Notes: a model not told the origin generated them from the letters alone. A DNA stretch of 64,000 nucleotides from Halorubrum salinarum (GCF_013267195.1 NZ_CP053941.1:1240001-1304000), one strand, 5' to 3'; positions 16,675 through 25,090 are shown, numbered from the stretch's first letter. A program made the numbers and translations.

Positions 16675-17384
16675 CCGCGAACCGCGGGCTCGTCGCGCTC
16701 GTCGCCCTCGCCGTGTTGGTGTGGGGCGTCGCGTTCGCCGGGGGGGCAACGATCGCGGTCCTCACCGCGAACGCCACCGTGACGACGACGTTCGAGACGC
16801 CGGACGAACTCCGGCAGATAGACGAGTCCGCCGGCGAGGGGTTCGCCGTCGCGGCCGTCGCGAACGGAACGACCGAGGTGAACGGAACCGCGCCGGCGGC
16901 GACCGCCGCCGGACCGGGCGAGAACGTCTCGGCGCCCGCAGGCGGCAACGCCTCGGCGCCTCCCGACGGTAACGCCTCGGCACCGACCGACGGCAACGTC
17001 TCGGATCCCGCCGGTGAGAACGTCTCGGCGCCCGCAGACGGCAACGTCTCGGCACCGACCGAGGGCAACACGTCGAGCCCGAGCGAAACGGCACCGGCCG
17101 CCGACGGCAACGCCTCGGCGCCCGAGGGTGACGGCGCTTCGGCGCCCGCCGACGGCAATACATCGAGCCCGACCGAAACGGCACCGACCGCGGGCGGTAA
17201 CGCCCCGGCGCCCGCGGACGGCGGCGAGTCGAGCCCGACCGAAACGGGCACGGAACCGTCGGAGACCGGCGAACCGTCGACGAACGAGTCGAGCGGCGCG
17301 GAGAACTCGACGGCGGTCTCGGCCCCGGCGAACGCGTTCGACGCCGATCTGCGGCCCGCGTCCGACCGGCCGAACGGCACGTGA
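16671..17384 (+). CDS. membrane-anchored, N-glycosequon-rich repetitive protein
   Basis: 237 aa. One N-terminal hydrophobic segment (about residues 7-31) is followed by a short ordered stretch and then a low-complexity region of degenerate GN-x-SAP units. About fifteen N-x-S/T sequons are present, so heavy N-glycosylation outside the cell is likely. The start overlaps the signal peptidase stop (ATGA). No enzymatic domain is visible. It could be a mucin-like stalk linking fibres to the surface; that is inference from composition and context. Confidence 0.65.
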   Translation: MTANRGLVALVALAVLVWGVAFAGGATIAVLTANATVTTTFETPDELRQIDESAGEGFAVAAVANGTTEVNGTAPAATAAGPGENVSAPAGGNASAPPDGNASAPTDGNVSDPAGENVSAPADGNVSAPTEGNTSSPSETAPAADGNASAPEGDGASAPADGNTSSPTETAPTAGGNAPAPADGGESSPTETGTEPSETGEPSTNESSGAENSTAVSAPANAFDADLRPASDRPNGT

Positions 17385-17386
17385 TC

Positions 17387-17545
17387 ATGGACGCGCCGAT
17401 CGGCTCGCAGCAGTCCGGAGAGGGGCGCGGGAGGAGTCCGTGCGCGCGGCGGTCGGCCCTCGGGATCAAGCTCACCGCGCTGCTGCTCTTCGTCGCGCTG
17501 CTGCTGCTCGCGTTCCTCGTCGCCATGATCCGCGGCCTCGGGTGA
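17387..17545 (+). CDS. 52-aa single-pass membrane protein
   Basis: A short ORF starts 2 nt after the preceding stop. It encodes a polar, arginine-rich N-terminus (MDAPIGSQQSGEGRGR...) and one strong transmembrane helix LTALLLFVALLLLAFLVAM near the C-terminus. The tight spacing and clear membrane segment suggest a real last gene of the TasA-like operon rather than chance. It might be a small membrane partner of the peptidase or fibre assembly. No homologue is recognised. Confidence 0.5.
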   Translation: MDAPIGSQQSGEGRGRSPCARRSALGIKLTALLLFVALLLLAFLVAMIRGLG

Positions 17546-17633
17546 TCGGACCGGGCCCGGATGGCGACCGATTCCCGGATCGTGGGGGCGTCCCGCGGAA
17601 TTATCACCGGGAGCGTCGTAGCCTCGCCAACGA

Positions 17634-18431
17634 ATGGTCGCTATCGACGCCTACGCGTTCGTGTTCGTCGCCGGACTGATCACGGCGCTGGCGACCGGGA
17701 TCGGCGCGCTCCCGTTCTTCTTCTTCGAGACGATCAGCGACCGCGGGAACGTGGCGCTGTGGGGCTTCGCGTCGGGGATCATGCTCGCGGCGTCGCTGTT
17801 CGGCCTCGTCCAGGAGGGACTCGCGGAGGGGACGGTCGTCGAGATCGGCGTCGGGATGCTGGCGGGGGTCGTCCTCGTCGTCATCGCCCACGAGGTGCTG
17901 CTGGACGCCGACATCGATCCGAGGGAGTACGCCGAGGCGGACTTCAAGAAGCTGATCCTGATCCTCGGCGTGCTGACGGTCCACAGCTTCCCCGAGGGGA
18001 TCGCTGTCGGCGTCTCCTTCGCCGACCTCGGGCTCGAGGGCGGCACCACGCTGTTCGGCTTCACCGTCCCGCTGTTGGCCGTGTTCATGACCGTCGCCAT
18101 CTCGATCCACAACGTCCCCGAGGGGACGGCCATCTCGATCCCGCTGCGGTCGATGGGCGTCTCGAAGTGGAAGATGGTGTGGTGGTCGGTGTTCTCCAGC
18201 CTCCCGCAGCCGATCGGGGCGGTGATGGCGTTCGCGTTCGTGCGGTACGCCCGCGAGGTCCTCCCGTACGGCTTCGGCTTCGCGGCGGGCGCGATGATCT
18301 ACCTCGTGCTCACCGAGTTCGTCCCCGAGGCGCTCGAAACGGGCGCCGACCTCCCGCGGGGCGGCAAGCCGGTCCTCGTCGGCGGGATCGCGCTCGGCGT
18401 CGCGCTGATGGTCCCGCTGGCGTACCTGTGA
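17634..18431 (+). CDS. ZIP-family metal transporter
   Basis: 265 aa with about eight membrane segments. The two signature helices carry HSFPEGIAVG (near residue 119) and HNVPEGTAISIP (near residue 158), the metal-coordinating His and Glu motifs of ZIP permeases, which import zinc or other divalent metals into the cytoplasm. The substrate is not determined by sequence. A GGAATTATC block about 31 nt upstream of the ATG supports its own promoter. Downstream thiD is convergent. Confidence 0.9.
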   Translation: MVAIDAYAFVFVAGLITALATGIGALPFFFFETISDRGNVALWGFASGIMLAASLFGLVQEGLAEGTVVEIGVGMLAGVVLVVIAHEVLLDADIDPREYAEADFKKLILILGVLTVHSFPEGIAVGVSFADLGLEGGTTLFGFTVPLLAVFMTVAISIHNVPEGTAISIPLRSMGVSKWKMVWWSVFSSLPQPIGAVMAFAFVRYAREVLPYGFGFAAGAMIYLVLTEFVPEALETGADLPRGGKPVLVGGIALGVALMVPLAYL

Positions 18432-18456
18432 TCGCCCGGGGCCGAGCGGGCGGCCC

Positions 18457-19305
18457 TCACTCAGCACCCAGCACGGTCGGGTTGACCGCGCCGGGCCCCT
18501 CGCCCACGTCGTAGCCGCGCCGGACCGCCTCGGTCATCCCCTCGACCGCGGCCTCGACCGCCTCGCGAACCGATTCGCCCCGCGCCAGCCGCGCCGCGAT
18601 CGCGCTCGACAGCGCGCAGCCGGAGCCGTGCGTCGCGTCGGTGTCGACCCGCGGCGTCTCGAAGCGGTCGACCGCGGGGGCGGACTCGGAGTCTCCCGCC
18701 TCTTCGGCCCGCACGAGCGTGTCGACGACGGCGTCGTCGCCGGCCTTCCCGCCCGTCAGGTGTCCGCCCTTCACCAGCGCCGCCTCCGCGCCGAGCGTGA
18801 CCAGCTCGCGCCCGGCCGCCTCGGCGTCGGCGGGCGTCTCGACCGGGTCGCCGGTCAGCACCGCGGCCTCGTCCGCGTTCGGCGTGACGAGCGTCGCGGC
18901 CGCGACCAGGCCCTCGTAGGCCGCCTCGGCCGCGGGCGAGAGCAGGCGGTCGCCGGTCGCCGCGACCATTACGGGGTCGACGACGAGGGGAGCGTCGGCG
19001 TCCGCGACCGCCTCGGTCACCGTCTCGACGATCTCGGCGGTCGCGAGCATCCCCGTCTTGACCGCGCGCACGTCGAAGTCGTCGGCGACCGCCGCGTACT
19101 GGGCCGCGACGTGGTCGGCCGGGAGCGGGTTCACGTCCTCGACGCCGCGGGTGTTCTGGGCGGTCGTCGCCGTCACGACCGACGCGCCGAAGACGCCGTG
19201 GGCGGTCATCGCGGTCAGGTCGGCCTGGATTCCGGCGCCGCCGCCGCTGTCGCTGCCGGCGACCGTCAGCGCGACCGGCGGGTCGACCGGGTCGTACTCG
19301 GGCAT
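18457..19305 (-). CDS. thiD: hydroxymethylpyrimidine/phosphomethylpyrimidine kinase ThiD
   Basis: 282-aa ribokinase-fold enzyme that phosphorylates HMP and HMP-phosphate in thiamine synthesis. Visible motifs are AGSDSGGGAGIQADL (residues 16-30), KTGML, VVDPVMVA, TPNADEAAVLTG, KGGH and the ATP/anion-hole DTDATHGSGCALSSAIA. The ThiN domain found fused in some archaeal ThiD proteins is absent. The AATTAATATC block at 19328-19337 is 27 nt upstream, giving a leaderless mRNA, so a 5' TPP riboswitch is unlikely. Confidence 0.95.
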   Translation of the reverse strand: MPEYDPVDPPVALTVAGSDSGGGAGIQADLTAMTAHGVFGASVVTATTAQNTRGVEDVNPLPADHVAAQYAAVADDFDVRAVKTGMLATAEIVETVTEAVADADAPLVVDPVMVAATGDRLLSPAAEAAYEGLVAAATLVTPNADEAAVLTGDPVETPADAEAAGRELVTLGAEAALVKGGHLTGGKAGDDAVVDTLVRAEEAGDSESAPAVDRFETPRVDTDATHGSGCALSSAIAARLARGESVREAVEAAVEGMTEAVRRGYDVGEGPGAVNPTVLGAE

Positions 19306-19327
19306 ACGCGGTGGTACAACTTAGTGA

Positions 19328-19337
19328 TATTAATTGG
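19328..19337 (-). promoter_or_regulatory. TATA-like box of thiD
   Basis: AATTAATATC on the minus strand is centred 27 nt before the thiD ATG at 19305. It leaves essentially no 5' leader. Confidence 0.6.
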
Positions 19338-19414
19338 TGGTGATTCGATCGCGCGCTCGGACGGCGCCTGCCGTCGCCGAACGACCTTTTCGGCTCCGCG
19401 GCGTACCGGCGGGC

Positions 19415-20074
19415 ATGGCAACCGACTCCGACGCCGCGACCGGCGCCGACGAGCGCGAGGCGATCACCGTCTACTCCGACTACGTCTGTCCGTTCTGCTA
19501 CCTCGGGCGGCGGTCGCTCTCGAACTACCAGGAGGCGCGCGAGGAGCCGCTCGCGATCGACTGGCACCCGTTCGACCTCCGCGCCGGGCAGCGCGGCCCG
19601 GACGGCGAGATCGACCACGACGCCGACACCGGGAAGGACGACGAGTACTACGAGCAGGCCCGCGAGAACGTCCGGCGGCTCCAGGAGGAGTACGGCGCCG
19701 ACGAGATGGCGCTCGAACTCGCGACCGACGTGGACTCGCTGCCCGCGCAGGTCGTCTCGGTCCGCGTCCGCGAGACGGCTCCGGACGCGTGGCTCGCGTT
19801 CGACGAGGCCGTCTTCGACGCGCTGTGGCTGGAGGGCCGGGACATCGGCGACCGCGACGTGCTGGCCGACATCGCGGCGGAGGTCGACGGGCTCGACGCG
19901 GGCGTCGTCGACGAGGCGCTCGGCGACGACGACCTCCGCGAGCGCGTGACCGAGATGTTCGACGCCGCGCGGCGGCGGGGCGTCACCGGCGTCCCGACGT
20001 TCGCGTACGACGGCCACGCCGCCCGGGGCGCGGTCCCGCCCGAACAGCTCGGACGGCTCGTCGAGGGCGTCTGA
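19415..20074 (+). CDS. DsbA-family (FrnE-like) thiol oxidoreductase
   Basis: 219 aa, no signal peptide, so cytoplasmic. Thioredoxin fold with the active site SDYVCPFCYLGRRSL near residue 25 (C-P-F-C), a helical insertion, and cis-proline loop GVTGVPTFAYDG near the C-terminus, as in the 2-hydroxychromene-2-carboxylate isomerase/FrnE branch. It probably performs disulfide exchange; the substrate is unknown. The ATG at 19415 is chosen over an upstream in-frame start because an ACCTTTTC block is 28 nt before it and the alignment begins there. Confidence 0.9.
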   Translation: MATDSDAATGADEREAITVYSDYVCPFCYLGRRSLSNYQEAREEPLAIDWHPFDLRAGQRGPDGEIDHDADTGKDDEYYEQARENVRRLQEEYGADEMALELATDVDSLPAQVVSVRVRETAPDAWLAFDEAVFDALWLEGRDIGDRDVLADIAAEVDGLDAGVVDEALGDDDLRERVTEMFDAARRRGVTGVPTFAYDGHAARGAVPPEQLGRLVEGV

Positions 20075-20117
20075 TCGGGGCGAGAGCGCCGCGCCGACGG
20101 GACGCCGGGACCGGCGG

Positions 20118-20978
20118 TCAGTCGTCCGCGCCGGCCTCGGACCGCTCCTCGGCCGCGTCGCTCCGCGACCCGACGGGGTCGCTCCGCGGGTCCACGAGCC
20201 GGTACGCGAGCGCGACGCAGCCGAACGCGAGCGCGAACCCGGCGACGACGTCGGTGAGCCAGTGGATCCCGAGGTACATGGTCGCGACGACGACCGACAG
20301 CGAGAGCGGGACCGCAAGCGGCGTCCACCGCGGGAACGCCTCGCGGGTCAGGACCGCGAACGTCCCCACGGTGACCGCCAGCGAGGTGTGGAGCGACGGG
20401 AAGACGTTCGTGTTCACGTTCACCTCGCTCGCGAGGAGCATCACGTCCGGCTGGTTGGTGAAGAGGAGCGGCGTCACCATGTCGGGCATCACGTTCCGCG
20501 GGCCGTAGGCGAACACGAGCGTGTACAGCGCCAGCCCGATTCCGTAGTTGAGCGCGTAGGCGACGAGGAGCCGCCTGAGCGCCGTCGTCCGCGGGAGCGC
20601 GAGGTACGCGATCACCGGGAACGAGAGGAGGAAGGCGTAGCCGTACACGTACACCCACGAGAAGTACGCGGTCAGCGCGGGGGCCGCGAACGTCGCCTGG
20701 ACCCACGCGACGAACCCGCCCTCCAGCGCGTAGATGAGCGCCGTCGCCTGAACGCCGAACAGCCTGGAGACGGTCTGGAGCGAGCCCCGACCGACGGCGC
20801 TGGCGAGCAGCACCACGCAGAGGAGCGCGATCGCCCGACGGGCGTCCCAGATCCGGCCGCGGAGCCCGCGCCACGCCGCCCGGAGCCGGGCGGGACCGAC
20901 CACCGCGAGCGACGCGGCGGCGAGCATCGCCCCGACCCACGCGACGACCGACGCGACGACCGAGAGGAACGGCGTCAT
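20118..20978 (-). CDS. PAP2-family (Aur1-like) membrane phosphatase/phosphotransferase
   Basis: 286 aa with about six membrane helices. Motifs VFPSLHTSLAVT and MYLGIHWLTDVVAG supply the two histidines and the aspartate of the PAP2 active site; the S-L-H-T-S form is typical of the inositol-phosphoceramide-synthase-like (PAP2_3) branch. The substrate is probably a lipid phosphate or prenyl phosphate. The start overlaps the stop of the upstream solute-binding gene by 4 nt (ATGA), so the two are co-translated, an odd pairing. Confidence 0.85.
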   Translation of the reverse strand: MTPFLSVVASVVAWVGAMLAAASLAVVGPARLRAAWRGLRGRIWDARRAIALLCVVLLASAVGRGSLQTVSRLFGVQATALIYALEGGFVAWVQATFAAPALTAYFSWVYVYGYAFLLSFPVIAYLALPRTTALRRLLVAYALNYGIGLALYTLVFAYGPRNVMPDMVTPLLFTNQPDVMLLASEVNVNTNVFPSLHTSLAVTVGTFAVLTREAFPRWTPLAVPLSLSVVVATMYLGIHWLTDVVAGFALAFGCVALAYRLVDPRSDPVGSRSDAAEERSEAGADD

Positions 20979-22843
20979 CGGCCCCGGGAGAGCAACCGCC
21001 CCTCGTCGTCGAAGCGATACCCGATCTCGCGGAACGCCTCGCGGGCGGCCGCGACGTCCAGCGACCCGTCGTCGTCGAAGAACGGGTGGACCGGGTCGCG
21101 CCCGTCGGTCCACGCGAGCGACGACGGCACCGCGTCGGGCGACGCCGCCAGCGGCGACGCGGCCGCCTTCGCGTACCCGTCGAACGCCTCGTCGACGAGC
21201 GCGGCCTTGTCGATCAGCCGGGCGACGACCGCCCGGAAGCGGGGGTTCGACAGCGGGCTCCGCCGGGTGTTGTAGCCGACGTGGTAGAACGCCGCCGACC
21301 GACCGCTCACGAGCCTGGCGGCGTCCGAGCGGCCGATCCGCGGGACGGAGGCCGGGCCGAGGTTCGCGGCGGTCGCGTCCGCGAGCCCCTCGGCGACCGC
21401 CTCCACGGCCGAGATGTCCGACGGCAGCACCTCGACGCGGAGCCGGTCGAAGGCCGGCTTCCCGTGGTACCGCGGCGGGATCCCCGCGCGGGGGTCCGCC
21501 GTCTCGTCGTCGGCGTCCGGCGCCGGGCGGACGAGGAAGTGGTCGGGGTTCCGCTCGAAGACGACCGACTCCTCCGCGGTCGCCTCGACGAAGCGGAGCG
21601 GGCCGCTCCCGACCGGGTCGGGGTTGTTCGAGACCACCGCCTCCGTCGTCTCGAAGTCGAACTCGAAGCCGGCGATCGTCGCCGCCTCGGTCCGGTCGGC
21701 CCAGACGTGTTCCGGGAGGACCGGCACCTGGAGCGCCCGGGCGGCGACCCGGTCGTTGACGTCGGGCAGCGTGAGTCGGACGGTCGCGTCGTCGAGGGCG
21801 CGCTCGTCCTCGACGAGGGAGCTCCGCCCGCGGAACCGCGGCGTCGGCACCGAGGTCTCGACGCTCCCCAGCGAGGTGTCGCGGAGGAACCGGTAGGTGA
21901 ACGCGACGTCGTCCGCCGTCACGGGCTCGCCGTCGTGCCACCGGGCGTCGCGGAGCGTGACGTCGACGGCGGTCGCGTCGACCCGCTCCCAGTCGGCCGC
22001 CAGCCACGGGACGATCGACTCCCCGTCCGCGCGGACGAGCGGGTCGTACAGGAGTCCGGTGAACGTGCCGTGCCGCCGGAACTCGGCGGCGATCGGGTTC
22101 CAGTTCTGCGTGATCCGGTCGTCGGTCGTCACGAGTCTGAGCACGCGCCCGGACTCGTCGTCGGCGTCCGCGGCCGTCGCGTTGCCGCCGGGCGCGTCGC
22201 CGTCGTCGGCCGATTCGCCCTCCGGGGTCGCGCGGTCGAGGCCGAGCAGTCCGGAGACCGACACCGGCTGGCGGTCCTCCGTCCAGCCCTCGAAGCGGTT
22301 CTCCTGGACGGCGGTGAGGGCGTCGGGGAACGCGACGACGGAGAACGGCTGGAGGTCGCACACCGTCTCCTGGAGCGCGGCGACGGCGTCGGTCCGTTCG
22401 CCGGCGGTCGCTCGGCGCTGTCGCTCCAACAGGTCGTCGACCGCGATCTCCGTGAGCCCGAAGGGGTTCTGCCATCCCGGCTCCGCGACGAACTGCGAGT
22501 GGGTCAGCCCGTACAGCGCGTCCGGGTCGAAGGGGTCCGTCTCCACGAACTGCCCGACGTAGACGTCGAAGTTCTGGTTTATCAGCACCTTCCGCCAGAG
22601 GTCGGTCTGTCCGACGGTGTTGAGTCGGACGTCGACGCCGACGGCGGTCAGGTGCTCCTCGAGCTGCCTCGCGATGCGGATGCCGTTCGGGTCCGCGTCC
22701 GCGGGCGTGGTGTTGATCTCCAGGGTCAGCTGGGAGTGGGGGTCCCGCCCGGCGATGTTCTCCGTGCGACCGAGACAGCCGGCGCTGGCGGCCGCGAGGC
22801 CGAGTCCGGTGAGCGCGGCTCGTCGGCTGATCGGTCGGGCCAT
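20975..22843 (-). CDS. circularly permuted family-5 extracellular solute-binding protein (lipoprotein)
   Basis: 622 aa. It has an RR signal and lipobox SAGCLG (lipid-Cys23). The order of the SBP_bac_5 parts is rearranged. Residues 38-187 (from LTLEINTTPADADPNGIRIA to NRFEGW) match the C-terminal part of ordinary binding proteins. After a 45-residue acidic linker, residues 234-622 begin with the ordinary N-terminus (LRLVTTDDRITQNWNPIAA..., FTGLLYDPLV) and stop at GYRFDDEGRLLSRGR, just where the first segment would follow. No permease or ATPase lies beside it. Likely substrate: oligopeptide or similar. It overlaps the PAP2 gene. Confidence 0.85.
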   Translation of the reverse strand: MARPISRRAALTGLGLAAASAGCLGRTENIAGRDPHSQLTLEINTTPADADPNGIRIARQLEEHLTAVGVDVRLNTVGQTDLWRKVLINQNFDVYVGQFVETDPFDPDALYGLTHSQFVAEPGWQNPFGLTEIAVDDLLERQRRATAGERTDAVAALQETVCDLQPFSVVAFPDALTAVQENRFEGWTEDRQPVSVSGLLGLDRATPEGESADDGDAPGGNATAADADDESGRVLRLVTTDDRITQNWNPIAAEFRRHGTFTGLLYDPLVRADGESIVPWLAADWERVDATAVDVTLRDARWHDGEPVTADDVAFTYRFLRDTSLGSVETSVPTPRFRGRSSLVEDERALDDATVRLTLPDVNDRVAARALQVPVLPEHVWADRTEAATIAGFEFDFETTEAVVSNNPDPVGSGPLRFVEATAEESVVFERNPDHFLVRPAPDADDETADPRAGIPPRYHGKPAFDRLRVEVLPSDISAVEAVAEGLADATAANLGPASVPRIGRSDAARLVSGRSAAFYHVGYNTRRSPLSNPRFRAVVARLIDKAALVDEAFDGYAKAAASPLAASPDAVPSSLAWTDGRDPVHPFFDDDGSLDVAAAREAFREIGYRFDDEGRLLSRGR

Positions 22844-22951
22844 CGGTTCGTCTCCCCCTGTTTTCCGCCACCGGATATATCTCTTCTGTGCTGTCGGCGC
22901 GCCGAGAGGTCGCGTCGGGAGCGCTGGTCGCCGCGAGCGTCCGTTCCGCCG

Positions 22952-24145
22952 TCAGATCAGGTCCGCCAGCGGGAGCGCCAGGCCGACGGCCCACGCCAAC
23001 AGCCCGGCGACGGCGACGGGTCGGTCGGCCGTCGCCCGCCCGATCGCGACCACGGCGAGCGCGGCCAGCAGCGCCACCCGGTGGACGATGAGGTCGGGGG
23101 GAACGGTCACCCCGAGCGCCGCGAAGTCGGCGAGGAAGCCGGCGCCGAGGCCGACGACGACGGCCGCGGCGGCGGCCACCGGGTCGGACCGCGGCGCGCG
23201 CCAGGCGACCAGGGCGGGCAGCCCGGCCGCGAGGACGACGTACAGCGGGGCCGCGATGGCCTTCGGCGACACGGCCGGGAGCGCCGTCTCCAGCGCCACG
23301 CCCGCGACGCGGACGCCGACGAGGACGGCGCCGAGCGCGACCCCGAGCGTCGCGGCCGCGGCGTGTCGCCGCGCGTCGGTCCGCAGTCGGCCGAGGAGGT
23401 CGACGGCCGCCTCGCGAGTGCGCCGGCGGAGCAGCGCCCCGGCGAGCGCCGCGGTCGCCGCCAGTTCGATCACGGAGAGCCAGCCGTCGCTGCGCCCGCC
23501 GTCGATGCCGCGGTACTCGCGGCGCACGTCGGTCGCGCGGCCCGACTCGATGAAGTCGTCCTCCAGCCGCGTCGCGGGCGCGTCGATGTCGGGGACCGTG
23601 TGGCGGAGCCGGAACCAGTCGTAGTACTCCTCGTGGGCCTGGATCGCGGTGTAGGCGCCGTCGGGCGACTCGTACGCGCGGAGGTGGTCGCGGACGCCGA
23701 GGTACCGCCCGTCGTGGAGCTCGAACGTCTCGGCGAGCCACGCGCCGCCGTCCGGGCCCTCGACGTAGGAGTAGCGGAGCGAGCTGCGGGCGTCCCGCCA
23801 GTCGCGCCCGACGACCTCGCGGAGCTGGTCGTCGTCGCCGGCGGTCGCCGTGGCCTCGTCGGGGGGCGTCGCCTCCCAGTCGGTGCCCGGGTCGCCCTCG
23901 ATGGCGGCCCGGGTCGCCTCGGCGTCGGCGTGGAAGACGACGTTGATCGCGAGGGTGCGCCCCTCGACCGTCCGGCTCCGGCTCGTGTACGGCCAGAGCC
24001 GGTAGTCGCCGTCGACCTCGATGAGCCGGTCGTCCGCGACGTCGTCCGCCCGCGGCTCCTCGGCGACGCCCGCGAAGGCCCCGGAGAGGGCGAGCCCGAC
24101 CCCGACGACGGCGAGGAGCGCGACGACCGCGCCGAGCCGGTTCAT
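22952..24145 (-). CDS. multi-pass membrane protein with large exported domain
   Basis: 397 aa, not recognised. An N-terminal signal-anchor (MNRLGAVVALLAVVGVGLALSG) is followed by a soluble domain of about 200 residues rich in acidic and aromatic residues (RLIEVDGDYRLWPYTSRSRT...). The C-terminal half has about six hydrophobic segments. The domain order suggests a sensory or processing protein facing the outside. The ATG at 24145 places the hydrophobic segment at the N-terminus. It runs in the same direction as the gene at 24228. Confidence 0.75.
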   Translation of the reverse strand: MNRLGAVVALLAVVGVGLALSGAFAGVAEEPRADDVADDRLIEVDGDYRLWPYTSRSRTVEGRTLAINVVFHADAEATRAAIEGDPGTDWEATPPDEATATAGDDDQLREVVGRDWRDARSSLRYSYVEGPDGGAWLAETFELHDGRYLGVRDHLRAYESPDGAYTAIQAHEEYYDWFRLRHTVPDIDAPATRLEDDFIESGRATDVRREYRGIDGGRSDGWLSVIELAATAALAGALLRRRTREAAVDLLGRLRTDARRHAAAATLGVALGAVLVGVRVAGVALETALPAVSPKAIAAPLYVVLAAGLPALVAWRAPRSDPVAAAAAVVVGLGAGFLADFAALGVTVPPDLIVHRVALLAALAVVAIGRATADRPVAVAGLLAWAVGLALPLADLI

Positions 24146-24227
24146 GCGCCGCACCACAGCGCCGGAGAACAAACCAGTTCGGGTGGGGCGCGGCGCGACC
24201 GCCCGGGCGCCTCGCGGCCCGCGGCGC

Positions 24228-24530
24228 TCACCACGTCTCGACGAACCCGTCGCGGACGTCCTCCGCGCAGCCCTCGCAGTCGGGGTGCCCGGACTCGAAG
24301 CAGGCGGGACGCCCCTCGTCGTCGACCGGCACGGTCCGGCGCTCGGCGTGGCGGCGGCAGACGATGCGAGCGCGCCCGGCGTCGTCGGTCGGGAGGTCGA
24401 ACCGCGCCGCGGCGGCCGCGCTGCCCTCCGGGTCGTCGCGCCCCTCGGCGTAGGCGCGTTTGGCCTCCTCGAACTGCTTGCCCGCCTTCCGGAGCTGCTG
24501 GCGGATGACGCGTTCGAGCCGGTCGTCCAT
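24228..24530 (-). CDS. small conserved haloarchaeal zinc-binding protein (DUF7091-like)
   Basis: 100 aa. A helical N-terminus LERVIRQQLRKAGKQFEEAKRAYAEG is followed by a compact part with four cysteines and histidines (CRRHAERR, C-FESGHPDCEGC) that look like a zinc site. It may be a small nucleic-acid- or protein-binding factor. Family name from memory; function unknown. It is followed by the 22952 membrane gene with an 82-nt gap. Confidence 0.7.
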   Translation of the reverse strand: MDDRLERVIRQQLRKAGKQFEEAKRAYAEGRDDPEGSAAAAARFDLPTDDAGRARIVCRRHAERRTVPVDDEGRPACFESGHPDCEGCAEDVRDGFVETW

Positions 24531-24658
24531 ACCAACCGTACCGGGCGCGGCGGATATAGGTCCGTTGGCGGAGCGCGCCGCGGTCGCGACGCGCTCCGGG
24601 TCGGCGAGGACCGTCGCCGCGGGAAACCTTGATGAGAGCGCCGAGCGATCGGTCGGCC

Positions 24659-25090
24659 ATGTCCGACGACTGTATTTTCTGTTCGATCGTCGCCGGCGAC
24701 ATCCCGTCGCGGACCGTCCACGAGACCGACTCGGTGCTGGCGTTCCTCGACGCGAACCCGCTCGCTCGCGGCCACACGCTGGTGATCCCCAAGTCGCACG
24801 CCCAGCACGTCGGCGACCTCGACGCCGACCTCGCGAGCGACCTGTTCGACGCGGTCGCGGCGCTCACGCCCCGGATCGAGGAGGCGGTCGACGCGGACGG
24901 CGCCAACGTCGGCGTCAACGACGGCGAGGCGGCCGGCCAGGAGGTCCCGCACGTCCACGTCCACGTCGTCCCGCGGTTCGAGGGCGACGGCGGCGCGCCG
25001 ATCCACGCGGTCGCCGGCGCCCGGCCCGACCTCTCGGACGACGAGCTCGACGCCGTCGCCGACGAGGTCGCGGCCGCGATAGCGGAGTAA
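24659..25090 (+). CDS. HIT-family nucleotide hydrolase
   Basis: 143 aa. Starts MSDDCIFCSIVAGDIPS with the paired cysteines common in the Hint branch, continues with RGHTLVIPKSHAQHVGDL and ends with the histidine triad HVHVHVVPRF (near residue 98). Such proteins hydrolyse AMP-linked substrates such as adenosine 5'-phosphoramidates. The ATG at 24659 rather than the in-frame ATG 30 nt earlier is used because a GAAACCTTGAT block is centred about 31 nt upstream and homology begins here. Confidence 0.92.
   Translation: MSDDCIFCSIVAGDIPSRTVHETDSVLAFLDANPLARGHTLVIPKSHAQHVGDLDADLASDLFDAVAALTPRIEEAVDADGANVGVNDGEAAGQEVPHVHVHVVPRFEGDGGAPIHAVAGARPDLSDDELDAVADEVAAAIAE

Noticed and set aside
18457-19337. 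TPP riboswitch upstream of thiD
   Set aside because: The TATA-like block is 27 nt from the start codon, leaving no room for an aptamer, and no TPP-box sequence was seen.
20118-23741. A very long minus-strand open frame (over 1200 codons)
   Set aside because: Only the last 286 codons (start 20978) encode a recognisable protein (PAP2). The rest is Arg/Pro-rich and antisense or out of phase to the solute-binding and membrane genes, typical of GC-rich shadow frames.
21086-24508. Plus-strand open frame of 1140 codons
   Set aside because: It is antisense to three supported minus-strand genes and its translation is low-complexity Arg/Gly/Val. No motif was found.
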